A DNA stretch of 55,819 nt from Nitratireductor sp. XY-223 (lineage in GTDB: Bacteria; Pseudomonadota; Alphaproteobacteria; Rhizobiales; Rhizobiaceae): the NCBI RefSeq assembly GCF_004959855.1, contig NZ_SPNT01000014.1, forward strand, positions 1 through 55,819, read 5' to 3'. Positions 26,810 to 35,120 of the stretch are shown here, piece by piece. Position 1 is the first letter of the stretch. Each line of letters opens with the position of its first letter. A program made the position numbers and the translations under genes. Below the pieces are notes generated by a model. It searched no databases, had not been told where the DNA came from, and worked only from the letters and a program-made list of their open reading frames with translations.

Positions 26810-27077
26810 TGTCAAAGCCAGTTTCCTCCTGCGATGCGGACGACGTATGCGACGCCTGGACCTGACGCTGTCGCGCCTTTGCCAGTTCCAGTTCCCGGCG
26901 CCGCCCGATCGTTGTGCCGGGCGGCGTGACAGGGCGGCGGAATGACCTCCCGCGCCTGCATCCTGTCGCATCTTCCCGGGTTCGCGCTCACGTTACGGGC
27001 GGATACCGCGAGCATCACGTGCGGTCCTTCCGGTCACCCAGCCGCCACAAGAGGCGGAGGATTACAAAGACAAAGGC
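26753..27077. repeat. 325-bp direct repeat, copy A
   Basis: It appears identical by eye to 27375-27699, offset 622 bases. It covers the 5' end of one small gene, the whole 68-codon frame and the 3' membrane-helix part of the next gene upstream. It is the visible remnant of a tandem duplication. Confidence 0.9.
26812..27015 (-). CDS. Small ORF, copy A (67 codons)
   Basis: The same sequence as the frame at 27434-27637 because it lies in the direct repeat. It begins where the 138-residue protein ends (TGATG overlap) and ends three bases before the next small gene. It is rich in Ala, Arg and Pro with a short hydrophobic tail. Other frames in this GC-rich stretch are also open, so it is tentative. 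Confidence 0.35.
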   Translation of the reverse strand: MLAVSARNVSANPGRCDRMQAREVIPPPCHAARHNDRAAPGTGTGKGATASGPGVAYVVRIAGGNWL

Positions 27078-27431
27078 AAAGAAGATCGTAACAAAAGTTA
27101 ATCCAAATATCTGTAATATTAGGCGTTCGCGGGCGATCTCTGCTTTTATCAAGTCTGTGGAGCGGTCAACACGGTCTGTCACTTGAAGTTCACCTGTTGC
27201 TCGATGAGTTCGTCGATCTGTTTGTCGGACAATCTGCGGCTCGGCGACCGGGATGCGGCCGGTCTTCGACGTGCCACCGTCCGGCAATTCTCTCTCCGCC
27301 GTGTCAAGCCCGCGAGTCCTGGCCATTCCCTCGGTTATCCAGTCCGCCATCACCGCGCCTCCAGTCGCGTCGGCCATTAACGCGGCGGCCAGCACAGCAT
27401 GTCTGATTTTCTTGACCAGAGAGGGGTACAT
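27015..27431 (-). CDS. Small membrane protein with C-terminal helix
   Basis: A 138-residue protein. An N-terminal hydrophobic segment ([19 protein letters not shown]) may be a signal or anchor. The middle is polar (SKTGRIPVAEPQIV) with a predicted helical stretch (STDLIKAEIARERLI), and a C-terminal membrane helix (FGLTFVTIFFAFVFVILRLL) is followed by a basic end. RBS GGAGG lies close to the ATG at 27431. The C-terminal helix is shared with the 42-residue protein at 27637, an effect of the tandem duplication. No family is recognised. It belongs to the minus-strand unit divergent from the membrane helicase gene. Confidence 0.6.
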   Translation of the reverse strand: MYPSLVKKIRHAVLAAALMADATGGAVMADWITEGMARTRGLDTAERELPDGGTSKTGRIPVAEPQIVRQTDRRTHRATGELQVTDRVDRSTDLIKAEIARERLILQIFGLTFVTIFFAFVFVILRLLWRLGDRKDRT

Positions 27432-27699
27432 TGTCAAAGCCAGTTTCCTCCTGCGATGCGGACGACGTATGCGACGCCTGGACCTGACGCTGTCGCGCCT
27501 TTGCCAGTTCCAGTTCCCGGCGCCGCCCGATCGTTGTGCCGGGCGGCGTGACAGGGCGGCGGAATGACCTCCCGCGCCTGCATCCTGTCGCATCTTCCCG
27601 GGTTCGCGCTCACGTTACGGGCGGATACCGCGAGCATCACGTGCGGTCCTTCCGGTCACCCAGCCGCCACAAGAGGCGGAGGATTACAAAGACAAAGGC
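27375..27699. repeat. 325-bp direct repeat, copy B
   Basis: Partner of 26753-27077, apparently without mismatches. The spacing between equivalent points is 622 bases; the DNA between the two copies is gene-specific sequence that is not repeated. Confidence 0.9.
27434..27637 (-). CDS. Small ORF, copy B (67 codons)
   Basis: The start overlaps the stop of the upstream 42-residue membrane protein by one base (TGATG) and the stop lies three bases before the next start, so the spacing is operon-like. The composition (SANPGRCDRMQAREVIPPPC) gives no clue to function. A competing frame in the same region is also open; the operon spacing is the main evidence. Confidence 0.4.
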   Translation of the reverse strand: MLAVSARNVSANPGRCDRMQAREVIPPPCHAARHNDRAAPGTGTGKGATASGPGVAYVVRIAGGNWL

Positions 27700-27765
27700 G
27701 AAAAAAGTGAAGAAGACGATCATCACCACTAACCAATGTACTAACGAAAAACTACCCATCATCAT
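27637..27765 (-). CDS. 42-residue single-helix membrane protein
   Basis: Starts at a run of three ATG codons with GAGGGAAAG just upstream. It is almost entirely one membrane helix (LVHWLVVMIVFFTFFAFVFV) followed by RLLWRLGDRKDRT, a basic cytoplasmic tail. The tail and half the helix are identical to the C-terminus of the 138-residue protein. It could be a small accessory or toxin-like membrane peptide; the role is unknown. Confidence 0.6.
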   Translation of the reverse strand: MMMGSFSLVHWLVVMIVFFTFFAFVFVILRLLWRLGDRKDRT

Positions 27766-27807
27766 CTTTCCCTCAGTGGCTGATCCGCCTCCGGCACTTT
27801 GGCGCGT

Positions 27808-28154
27808 TCATAATGCTATTGCGGCGGCCAGCATTTCGCCTGCCACATACGCGGCCTCCGGGGGATAAAGGTTTTGATAGCTGGTCGTATTCCTTGACGG
27901 CCATATCTGCATCTGATGACCTTGCAGCAACGGCGCGGCCGCATGAGCTGTAAGGTCGCGTAGCAAATCGATTTCGGGAGGCTATGAATTCCAACCGGTT
28001 CGCTGACGATGGAATAGAATGCGGGCCACGCCCGGGAGGGGCCTGTCGTATGCGCGGGTTCGCCCGGCAGCCCGTATGAACCGACGACGTCGGCCCGGCT
28101 TGCGGAACCCGCCCGGTTCTGCGTCTCGAGCACGGCTGCGGCTCTCCGGTCCAC
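27808..28154 (-). pseudogene. Frameshifted hypothetical gene in the minus-strand unit
   Basis: The first frame from GTG 28154 reads SRADVVGSYGLPGEP...FYSIVSEPVGIHSLP. The protein-like sequence then continues in another frame as EIDLLRDLTAHAAAPLLQG, YPPEAAYVAGEMLAAAIAL and a stop at 27808, so a one-base shift near 27985 splits about 115 residues. It starts 15 bases after the stop of the 391-residue protein. No family is recognised. Confidence 0.5.
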
Positions 28155-28168
28155 CTGCGCGCCGCTGG

Positions 28169-29344
28169 TCAGTCTTGCGGCACTTCCATGACCGGCGGGT
28201 CCTGTCGGTTGACATCCGGCGCGACGTCATCGCTGACGTTAAGCATCGCGGCGGCTATGGCGGCAAACAGGACCAAGGCTGTCACAACCTCGATGACGAT
28301 CCATGGAATGTATCTGCCGGCGGATGTTTCGTCCGGGGCCCGCAAGGCGCGCACCCGCAAGACATCCGCCTCGTTCCGCACGGCCTCCACCTCGCACTGC
28401 AGAGCTCCAACGGGCTCCGGCACCTTCGGGCGTGCCGCCCGCAAGCCATTGTGCGGGTCGTGCCTGGCGGGTTCCGGTTGCCGTCGGGCGGCCATGCGGG
28501 CTTTACGGAAAGCCCTGAGCGCGTCCCGCACCACACTTGCCGAGAGCGGTATGGCGCACGTCATCGCCGCGCCGCAGACCAGCATCGTTGCATGGTGCGC
28601 ACCGTGCCGGAAGGCCATTGCCTGCAAGGACGGCACGATGTCATCGTCGCCGGTGCTTTCGTCGGCATGCAATAGCAGTGTACCCCCGTTGGCTGTACGC
28701 CAGGATGTGGGTCGGTCATCCGGCAAGGGACCAAGAACGCGCCGCCACGAAAGCACGCCGGTCTCCGGGCTGCGAAGCGCGAATACCGCATTCATCAGTT
28801 CATTCAATTCGGGCAAAAGCGCGGACCAGTCGGCGAATTGCGGGCGTGGTTTGTGCGGGTCGGGTTCAAGCGCGATGCCGGCGCCCATGAAGCCCGCCCG
28901 GTTATGGGCGTCCCGGCACGGTGCCAGCATTCCGACCAGATTGACATGCCCGGCGCCATTCCCATTGTCGAGACGGCGGAAGAACAGAGCGATTTCGTCT
29001 TGCCTCATTCGGTCCAGGAGCCCGCTTCGCCTTCGACCGGCATCGAACTCGAACGCGGCCACCGGCGTATTCGCAAGCACACCGTTTCCCTGCATCACGA
29101 GGTCGCGTGCGGTGCCAAAGACCGCGCGCCCCATGATGCGAGACCCGCCGGTCATGCCCGCCCCCGAATCATGTCGGCCTTCCGCAAGCCGCCATCCACA
29201 ATCCGCGCAACGGCTGCCACCCCTTGCGATGAGCTTCGAAACGCGCTGCGGGCGCACGCGTTGAATCGGCGGTTCTCCAACAACAATCCGGTCGTGTGCC
29301 GTTCCGGAATATTTGCCATGGAAGGTAAGGTCGTCGCGCCTCAT
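28169..29344 (-). CDS. Hypothetical protein with C-terminal membrane anchor
   Basis: A 391-residue protein that I do not recognise. The N-terminal region begins RRDDLTFHGKYSGTAHDRI. A central part holds HVNLVGMLAPCRDAHNRAGF and GTLLLHADESTGDDDIVPSL, and a Glu/Arg-rich segment leads to a membrane helix near the C-terminus (YIPWIVIEVVTALVLFAAIA). Topology would place the bulk in the cytoplasm with a tail anchor. It is the first gene of the minus-strand unit and is divergent from the membrane helicase gene about 0.5 kb away, so the two may share a regulatory region and act at the same membrane site. The ATG at 29344 has an AAGG upstream; an ATG at 29386 is the alternative. Confidence 0.6.
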   Translation of the reverse strand: MRRDDLTFHGKYSGTAHDRIVVGEPPIQRVRPQRVSKLIARGGSRCADCGWRLAEGRHDSGAGMTGGSRIMGRAVFGTARDLVMQGNGVLANTPVAAFEFDAGRRRSGLLDRMRQDEIALFFRRLDNGNGAGHVNLVGMLAPCRDAHNRAGFMGAGIALEPDPHKPRPQFADWSALLPELNELMNAVFALRSPETGVLSWRRVLGPLPDDRPTSWRTANGGTLLLHADESTGDDDIVPSLQAMAFRHGAHHATMLVCGAAMTCAIPLSASVVRDALRAFRKARMAARRQPEPARHDPHNGLRAARPKVPEPVGALQCEVEAVRNEADVLRVRALRAPDETSAGRYIPWIVIEVVTALVLFAAIAAAMLNVSDDVAPDVNRQDPPVMEVPQD

Positions 29345-29386
29345 GCTGCTGCCTTCGCCAATCGGTGTCGCAGGGAAACGAAGCAT

Positions 29387-29859
29387 GGTTGCACATCACG
29401 GCCAGACGAAGGCGCTCGGGGGAAATTTCGTTTCCATGCATTTCAAGACCACTTCGGCTATCTGCCCCAACCCCAATGTTTTCTGTCCGTGCCCGCCTGC
29501 GACATTATCTGGTCCGCAGTCAGGCTGACGTCTCACCGACCTCAACCGGCCCTGAGCGCGCCGCGAAGGCTCGATTCCGGAACACGGCAATCGATCCCGG
29601 GCGGTAGGCATATTCGGTTTCCGGTGTTGGTTCGCGTATCGTTATCATAGCGAACGCGCATAAAGGCTGCCGCGATATCACTTCCAATGGCTTCTTCATG
29701 CGCGGCTGGCGCTTGTGACCGTGGCGGCGGAGGTCCTATGCGCCACCAGAGTCGGGTGAGACGCCAAGACCGCTGCGAAAGGGCCTTGTTGTTTATCGCG
29801 GTTCGCATGCAAACCATAGCAGCGAATGGTTGCCTGGAGGCCTATTACTTCAGGGCAAG
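29387..29859. other. Divergent promoter region of the helicase locus
   Basis: About 470 bases between the minus-strand 391-residue gene and the plus-strand helicase gene. Short frames occur on both strands but none looks coding. Promoters for both units should lie here; I could not identify operators with confidence. Confidence 0.45.
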
Positions 29860-32800
29860 ATGGTTGGGTATTTTCGCAGTATCGGGATTTTGGTGCGGAT
29901 TATCCTGATATTGGCCGGTCTTTATGCGGTCGCGCCGGAGAAATCTCAGGCGCAGTCTGCGCAGGTTCGACAGATCCAGATCCAGCTCAACGCTTATGGA
30001 TATGACGCAGGACCGGTGGACGGGTTGGAGGGGCCGAGGACGCGCGCGGCAATAGCTGCATTCCAGGAAGCGAACGGAATTCCGGTGACGGGTCAGCCGG
30101 ACTCGACAACGACAAGACTCCTGCTGGACAACAGGCTCGAGGCACCGACGCCGCGGAAACCCGAAAAACAAAGATACGAAGCCAACCCGGACCGGCAGCC
30201 CTTGCTGCAGAAGTCGCCGCGTCTCAACACGCCGCAAAGCAGCGATGAAGGCATCGGAGAAGTCGCGGCGCCGCGTATGCCCGGACCGCAAGGCAGGGTG
30301 CGGGAAGGCCGGGAAACGGGCAAAACGCCGGTCAATACAACAACGCTCATGATCGGTTTGGCATTGCTCGGATCCATGCTTGCGGATGCGCTTGTGCTTT
30401 CGAATTTCATCCGCCGCCGGGATGCGGAGGTTGCGGAGCGTTGCAGGCCGGTCTCTCCGCGCGGCTTCGCCCTCGCCGGCAAGGCGCATGCGCGGTCGGT
30501 CGAACAGTTGCTCGCCCTGGCACCGGTGATCGATCGTCTCAAGCAGCCAGACCGTTATCCGGCAGCCTGTTTGTTCAATCCGTTTGTCGAAACGGCCGTT
30601 GAAGCCGCCAACGTGCTTCCGATCCATGCCGGATCACTGCCGGAAAGTCAGCGGGAACTTCTGCGCGAGGTCGTTGCGTTTGCCGCCGATCCAGGGCGGG
30701 CGCGGCGGGCGGCGGTCGAGGTGTTCGTGAAAGGCGAAATCGGAGAGATGCGTGCATTCTTCGACACTATCGAGCGGAACCCGCTGACGCCCGAACAACG
30801 GCGCGCGGTCGTCACCGACGAGGACGCCACGCTCGTCCTTGCAGGCGCGGGTTCCGGAAAGACCGGCGTCATCGTTTCCAAGGCGGCCTATCTGATCGAA
30901 AGGGGGATTCGCAAGCCGGAGGAAATTCTCCTGCTTGCCTTTGGCAAGGACGCCGCCGCCGAAATGACGGACCGCATCAGGCGGCACTCCGGCGCCGCCG
31001 TCGACGCGCTGACCTTTCACGCGCTTGGCAACAGGATCATACGCGAGGTCGAAGGCCGTGCACCCCCGCTGGCGGCCCATGCGAGCGATGACAAGGGGCT
31101 GCGCGCGTTGTTGCGCGACATACTGGTCAACGATGTCGCGAAGAAAGCGGCTATGGGCGGCCTGCTTCTGGACTGGTTTGGCGGACTCTTGCTGCCCTAC
31201 GCAAGCGCGTGGGATTTCAGGACACTTGCGGAATATTATCAGTGGGTAAGGGCGCATGAATTGCGCTCGCTCGCGGGCTACCGGGTAAAGAGCTTTGAGG
31301 AGTTGCTGATATCCAACTGGCTCTACCGGAACGGCATCGAGCACGAGTACGAACCGGAATACCCTTTACCGGCCGATGCCCGCGGCACCTACAGGCCGGA
31401 TTTCCGGCTCACGCAGAGCGGTGTCTACATCGAACACTTCGGGGTTCGAAATAGTTGCGCGCCGGACGGGTCCATCCGCCTGGAGACCGCCCCCCAAGTC
31501 GACCGGGAACGGTACCTTGAGGAAATGGAATGGAAGCGGAAGGTGCACCGTGACAACGGAACAATCCTCGTCCAGACCTACAGCTTCGAAAATGTGGAGG
31601 GCCGGCTGCTTGAAGCACTCCGGCAAAAGCTCGCCCTTTATGTCGAGCCGAAGCCTGTCCCGGAAGATCAGCTCTTCGAAAGACTGTCGGAACTGGGCCA
31701 GATCGATGCCTTTACGCAAACGCTCGCAACGTTCCTGCGCCACTTCAAGGGTTCAGGCGCGTCGCTCGACCAGTGCCGTTCCAGGTGCGCACCAGGGCAA
31801 GCCGGGGCCCGCAATCGCGCGTTCCTGAAAATATTCGAGAAGGTGTTGTCCGCCTATGAGGAGCGCCTGGGCGACCAGATCGACTTCGAAGACATGATCA
31901 CTCGTGCGGCCGGCCATGTCGAGGCGGGCCGCTATCAAAGCCCCTTTCGGCATCTTGTCGTCGACGAGTTCCAGGACATTTCGGAAGGACGGGCGCGGCT
32001 TCTGCGCGCCCTGAAGGCACAGCATGCGGATGCGCGGCTGTTTGCGGTCGGCGATGACTGGCAGTCGATCTTCCGCTTCGCCGGCTCGGACATCCGCCTC
32101 ATGCATGACTTCGGCAAGGAATTCGGCGGGTCCATGGGCTCCGAACGCGGTGTCCACAGCATGATTGACCTGGGGCGGACCTTTCGCAGCGTGGACAGGA
32201 TTGCACTGCCCGCGAGGCGCTTTGTCCTTCGCAATCCGTCACAGATCAAAAAGCAGGTTGTCGCGGCGGCCGGCACCGACACGCCCGCCATCAGACTGGC
32301 CTTGCATGAGTACGGACAGGACGCCGCCGCGCTGAGGGCCAGCCTTGCGGAACTCTCCGCCGCCGCATGCGGTCAGGCAAGCGTCCTTCTCCTTGGCCGC
32401 TACAACGCGCGGAGACCGCCGAACATCGAGACCACGGAGGCGGAATTCCCGAATCTGTCCGTCACATTCAAGACCGTGCATCGTTCCAAGGGGCTCGAGG
32501 CGGACCACGTCATCATCCTCAAGGCGGAAGCCGGAACCATGGGGTTTCCCTCGGAAATCGTCGATGACCCGCTGCTCGACCTGGTCCTTCCCGAACCCGA
32601 GAACTTCGACCACGCCGAGGAACGCCGCCTGTTCTACGTGGCGCTTACAAGGGCGCGCAAATCGGTCACGATTCTGGCGGATCGAACAAAGCCTTCCGTA
32701 TTCGTTCGCGAACTGGCCGATGATCCGCAGTACGGGACCATCGAAACCGGCGACCCCGGCGTCGCCGACATGCAGTGCGGCGCATGCGGCGGCCGTATAT

Positions 32801-33072
32801 TGAAGAAGAACGGCAGGAACGGCCGGCCGTATTTTCATTGCGAGCACCGACCGCTTTGCGATCAATGGCTGCCAAGCTGCGGTGCCTGCGGCAATGACCT
32901 GCCGGCGGCCGGCGACAGCAGCCTTGAGACCAAGATCTGTTCCTGCGGAGCCGCGTATTCTACCTGTCCGGAATGCGGCGACGGCTGGCTTGTGCACCGC
33001 GATGGCCCATATGCCGAATTTTTCGGGTGTGTACGGTATCCTAAATGCAGCGGCAAAAAGATCAGCACATGA
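29860..33072 (+). CDS. Membrane-anchored SF1 helicase with peptidoglycan-binding domain
   Basis: A 1070-residue protein of unusual architecture. Residues 8-26 form a signal-anchor, 36-88 a PG_binding_1 domain (IQIQLNAYGYDAGPVDGLEG, then TRAAIAAFQEANGIPVTG), 163-184 a second membrane helix, and the rest is a UvrD/HelD-like SF1A helicase. Helicase motifs are complete: Walker A AGAGSGKT at 328-335, VVDEFQDI near 701-707, GDDWQSIFRFAG, TVHRSKGLE at 872-880 and FYVALTRAR at 925-933. Between motifs lies a nuclease-like insert (KSFEELL near 477, YRPDF at 511-515, YIEHFG at 523-528) resembling PD-(D/E)xK folds found inside some helicases. The end has zinc ribbons starting C973/C976. Predicted topology puts the wall-binding domain in the periplasm and the helicase in the cytoplasm. 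ATG 29860 is preferred to TTG 29830. Confidence 0.85.
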   Translation: MVGYFRSIGILVRIILILAGLYAVAPEKSQAQSAQVRQIQIQLNAYGYDAGPVDGLEGPRTRAAIAAFQEANGIPVTGQPDSTTTRLLLDNRLEAPTPRKPEKQRYEANPDRQPLLQKSPRLNTPQSSDEGIGEVAAPRMPGPQGRVREGRETGKTPVNTTTLMIGLALLGSMLADALVLSNFIRRRDAEVAERCRPVSPRGFALAGKAHARSVEQLLALAPVIDRLKQPDRYPAACLFNPFVETAVEAANVLPIHAGSLPESQRELLREVVAFAADPGRARRAAVEVFVKGEIGEMRAFFDTIERNPLTPEQRRAVVTDEDATLVLAGAGSGKTGVIVSKAAYLIERGIRKPEEILLLAFGKDAAAEMTDRIRRHSGAAVDALTFHALGNRIIREVEGRAPPLAAHASDDKGLRALLRDILVNDVAKKAAMGGLLLDWFGGLLLPYASAWDFRTLAEYYQWVRAHELRSLAGYRVKSFEELLISNWLYRNGIEHEYEPEYPLPADARGTYRPDFRLTQSGVYIEHFGVRNSCAPDGSIRLETAPQVDRERYLEEMEWKRKVHRDNGTILVQTYSFENVEGRLLEALRQKLALYVEPKPVPEDQLFERLSELGQIDAFTQTLATFLRHFKGSGASLDQCRSRCAPGQAGARNRAFLKIFEKVLSAYEERLGDQIDFEDMITRAAGHVEAGRYQSPFRHLVVDEFQDISEGRARLLRALKAQHADARLFAVGDDWQSIFRFAGSDIRLMHDFGKEFGGSMGSERGVHSMIDLGRTFRSVDRIALPARRFVLRNPSQIKKQVVAAAGTDTPAIRLALHEYGQDAAALRASLAELSAAACGQASVLLLGRYNARRPPNIETTEAEFPNLSVTFKTVHRSKGLEADHVIILKAEAGTMGFPSEIVDDPLLDLVLPEPENFDHAEERRLFYVALTRARKSVTILADRTKPSVFVRELADDPQYGTIETGDPGVADMQCGACGGRILKKNGRNGRPYFHCEHRPLCDQWLPSCGACGNDLPAAGDSSLETKICSCGAAYSTCPECGDGWLVHRDGPYAEFFGCVRYPKCSGKKIST

Positions 33073-33360
33073 CCCTGTTTCCGGGGTGCGTCGTGGCAGG
33101 GCGCCTTGCGGGTGCGAACCGGCCCGGCACTTGCCGTTTCGATGGCGGCCCGTGCGCATCATGGGAGGCAATGGACGGGTCCGAAGCACCGGGATGGACG
33201 GATTTCACCGGGCGGCCATCGGGGCCCAGCACAATGGAACGTTGCGAAAGTGGCCCCGCAGGACTCGCTGGAGGGCATGAAACAATAGACGACAGACATG
33301 ATGTCGGAATCTACTCTGCAGTTTGGCAGTCAAGGAATGTAACAGGAGTGGAATGCCGTG

Positions 33361-33741
33361 ATGCGGTTTGAGAGGTCCTTCCTTAACGAGCTGCGCGATC
33401 GTGTGCCGATTTCGGACATCATCGGCAAGCGCGTCTCATGGGACAAGCGCAAGACCAACATTTCGCGCGGCGACTGGTGGGCCTGCTGCCCGTTCCACGG
33501 CGAAAAGACGCCGAGCTTTCACTGCGAGGACCGCAAGGGCCGCTACCACTGTTTCGGCTGCGGCGTGTCGGGCGACCATTTCCGCTTTCTGACCGAGCTC
33601 GACGAGCTCTCCTTTCCGGAGGCGGTGCGCTACGTCGCGGACGTAGCGGAGGAACTCGACGGGCTCTCCTTTCCGGAGGCGGTGCGCTACGTCGCGGACG
33701 TAGCGGAGATCGCCCCGCCGGGCCCGGGATCCCAAGGTTGA
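33361..33741 (+). pseudogene. Truncated DnaG primase zinc-finger with internal duplication
   Basis: 126 residues equal to the N-terminal zinc-binding domain of DnaG: VPISDIIGKRVSWDKRKTN, then CCPFHGEKTPSFHCEDRKGR and YHCFGCGVSGDHFRFL, giving the CHC2-type C-x2-H...C-x2-C ligands. A 57-bp segment coding LSFPEAVRYVADVAE is duplicated in tandem, after which the frame ends; the RNA polymerase and helicase-binding domains are missing. It is about one fifth of a normal primase. It may be a duplicated fragment of the chromosomal gene or a stand-alone DNA-binding zinc finger. It lies about 290 bases after the helicase on the same strand. Confidence 0.75.
33606..33708. repeat. 57-bp in-frame tandem duplication
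   Basis: Two copies of a 46-base identical block (33606-33651 and 33663-33708) lie 57 bases apart, exactly 19 codons, inside the DnaG-like fragment. The bases between differ slightly, so the duplication has begun to diverge. Confidence 0.9.
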
Positions 33742-33755
33742 GCAGCGTGAGGAAG

Positions 33756-34128
33756 ATGCGTGAAGGATGGAATGTTCTCAATTTTCTGTGCGCCGCGGCG
33801 GCCCTTTTTGCCAGCGTGATGCTGGCTGCTCCGGCCGGCGCGGAAACATGGAAATGCGATGGCGGCTTCGGTCATTCGGGAACCGTAACGGTCACCGCCG
33901 ATCACGAAGCCGGATCGGGCACGATCGCGGTGAACGGACGATTGGAAATTGAAACTCGGTTCCATGTAAGGGGGCTTAACCTGTATTGGCATTGGACCGA
34001 TGGGAATAATGAGCGTTTTGGTTTCAGTATCTCCCCGGAACGATGTTGGCGGTTACTATGAGTTTGCAAATACCACGGACAAGGTTCCGCCAAAATTGCG
34101 TTATAGAAGTTGCGAGCGGCTCGAATGA
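33756..34128 (+). pseudogene. Small secreted protein, frameshifted
   Basis: It begins with a signal peptide (NVLNFLCAAAALFASVMLAA, then PAGA), followed by ETWKCDGGFGHSGTVTVTAD. The frame stops at 34061, but the protein-like sequence continues in another frame as DVGGYYEFANTTDKVPPKLR and ends at 34126-34128, so a one-base indel near 34040 splits it. One cysteine lies in each half and they could have paired. The family is unknown. Confidence 0.6.
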
Positions 34129-34478
34129 CGGCTTTCCGGTCCCGGCGGAAATTTGTTCGGCGCGGAAGAAAGACCTCCTGGCACGAACCGGAGCGGCTGC
34201 AAGGGCAGGCATCGCGCGATGCCGAACACCCGAACCGCAAGTATTTCGTCTATGTTCTTAAAACCGACTCCGGACATTACGTTGGCCACACTTACTCGGT
34301 CAAAAACCGTGTCGCTCAACACAGGCGCGGCGACGTTGAAAGCACACGGGGAACAAACCCCAAATTGGCATGGAACTCCAGGGCGTATGCAACCCGTAGC
34401 GAAGCAGCCGACTTTGAGGCCCGCAGCCTTGCGGATCTGAGCTCATTTTCTGGGCCGTGCTCGGGTTGCTGGCCGTAG
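34125..34478 (+). CDS. GIY-YIG domain nuclease, small
   Basis: A protein of about 117 residues with a GIY-YIG nuclease domain: FVYVLKTDSGHYVGHT supplies the two defining strands, followed by RVAQHRRG with the catalytic-type arginine and a late SEAADFEARSLADL with the metal-binding glutamate. The last ten residues (FSGPCSGCWP) do not fit and may follow a frameshift. The ATG at 34125 overlaps the stop of the preceding broken gene. The N-terminal 45 residues are basic and unassigned. It may be a small homing-type or repair-type nuclease. Confidence 0.7.
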   Translation: MTAFRSRRKFVRRGRKTSWHEPERLQGQASRDAEHPNRKYFVYVLKTDSGHYVGHTYSVKNRVAQHRRGDVESTRGTNPKLAWNSRAYATRSEAADFEARSLADLSSFSGPCSGCWP

Positions 34479-34517
34479 CTCTTCTGATGGCCGGCTGATG
34501 GCATGAAGGCGGTCATT

Positions 34518-35120
34518 TCATTTGAGCGGCCGCGCGGCGTTGAGAAGCTCAACCTTGTATTCGTCCTTAACGTCCGCCTCTGAGACTTCTTCGGTGAGTT
34601 GTCGTTTTGCTTCGTGTATTGCAACGATGAATGCGTCAATGGCACTTTCTAAGCTAGAATTTATACGGGAAGACATGTCGGATTTTTCACCCGTTAACAA
34701 TATTGCGTTGCCGTGTAATTCTTTCACTTCATAAACGGACCAATACTTTCCCGCATAATGTCGTTTTGAAAAGGTATGTTTAGAAACGTCGATAGCAGTG
34801 ACAACGGCGCATCCGTAAGTGGTGATCGCATGGCCAAAAACGTCTGCATATATATAAATTCCGTCGGATAAGATCATTCGGGCCTCATCAAATTCATGCA
34901 TCTCGTAACTACTATCTATTTCGTCGAAACCGGCTTCTATCAGTTCACGCTTGATTTTTGTTTCAGCGGCTGGCGCCGTCAGCCAGCAACCATCTGTGAC
35001 CCTATCTTTGACAATTAAAACGATGGGGGTGTTTTCATTGATTGTTGCCAAATCGAAATCGGCATGAATGGTTTCTTCCCCATGCGCGGCGCCTGCCGCG
35101 AGTCCCCCGGCGACAATCAT
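34518..35120 (-). CDS. Secreted protein of unknown function
   Basis: A 200-residue protein starting with a short export signal (MIVAGGLAAGAAHGEE). The mature part reads ENTPIVLIVKDRVTDGCWLT, EARMILSDGIYIYADVFGHA and CAVVTAIDVSKHTFSK, an alternating strand pattern. The C-terminal half is helical and charged (SLESAIDAFIVAIHEAKRQL). Two cysteines could pair. The frame is open for over 100 codons upstream, but those look non-coding; the ATG at 35120 has GAGGG before it. Function is not recognised. Confidence 0.6.
   Translation of the reverse strand: MIVAGGLAAGAAHGEETIHADFDLATINENTPIVLIVKDRVTDGCWLTAPAAETKIKRELIEAGFDEIDSSYEMHEFDEARMILSDGIYIYADVFGHAITTYGCAVVTAIDVSKHTFSKRHYAGKYWSVYEVKELHGNAILLTGEKSDMSSRINSSLESAIDAFIVAIHEAKRQLTEEVSEADVKDEYKVELLNAARPLK

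Noticed and set aside
28188-29264. Plus-strand open frame of 358 codons opposite the 391-residue gene
   Set aside because: It is Ser/Arg/Pro-rich without hydrophobic patterning; the minus-strand frame has a membrane helix and operon context.
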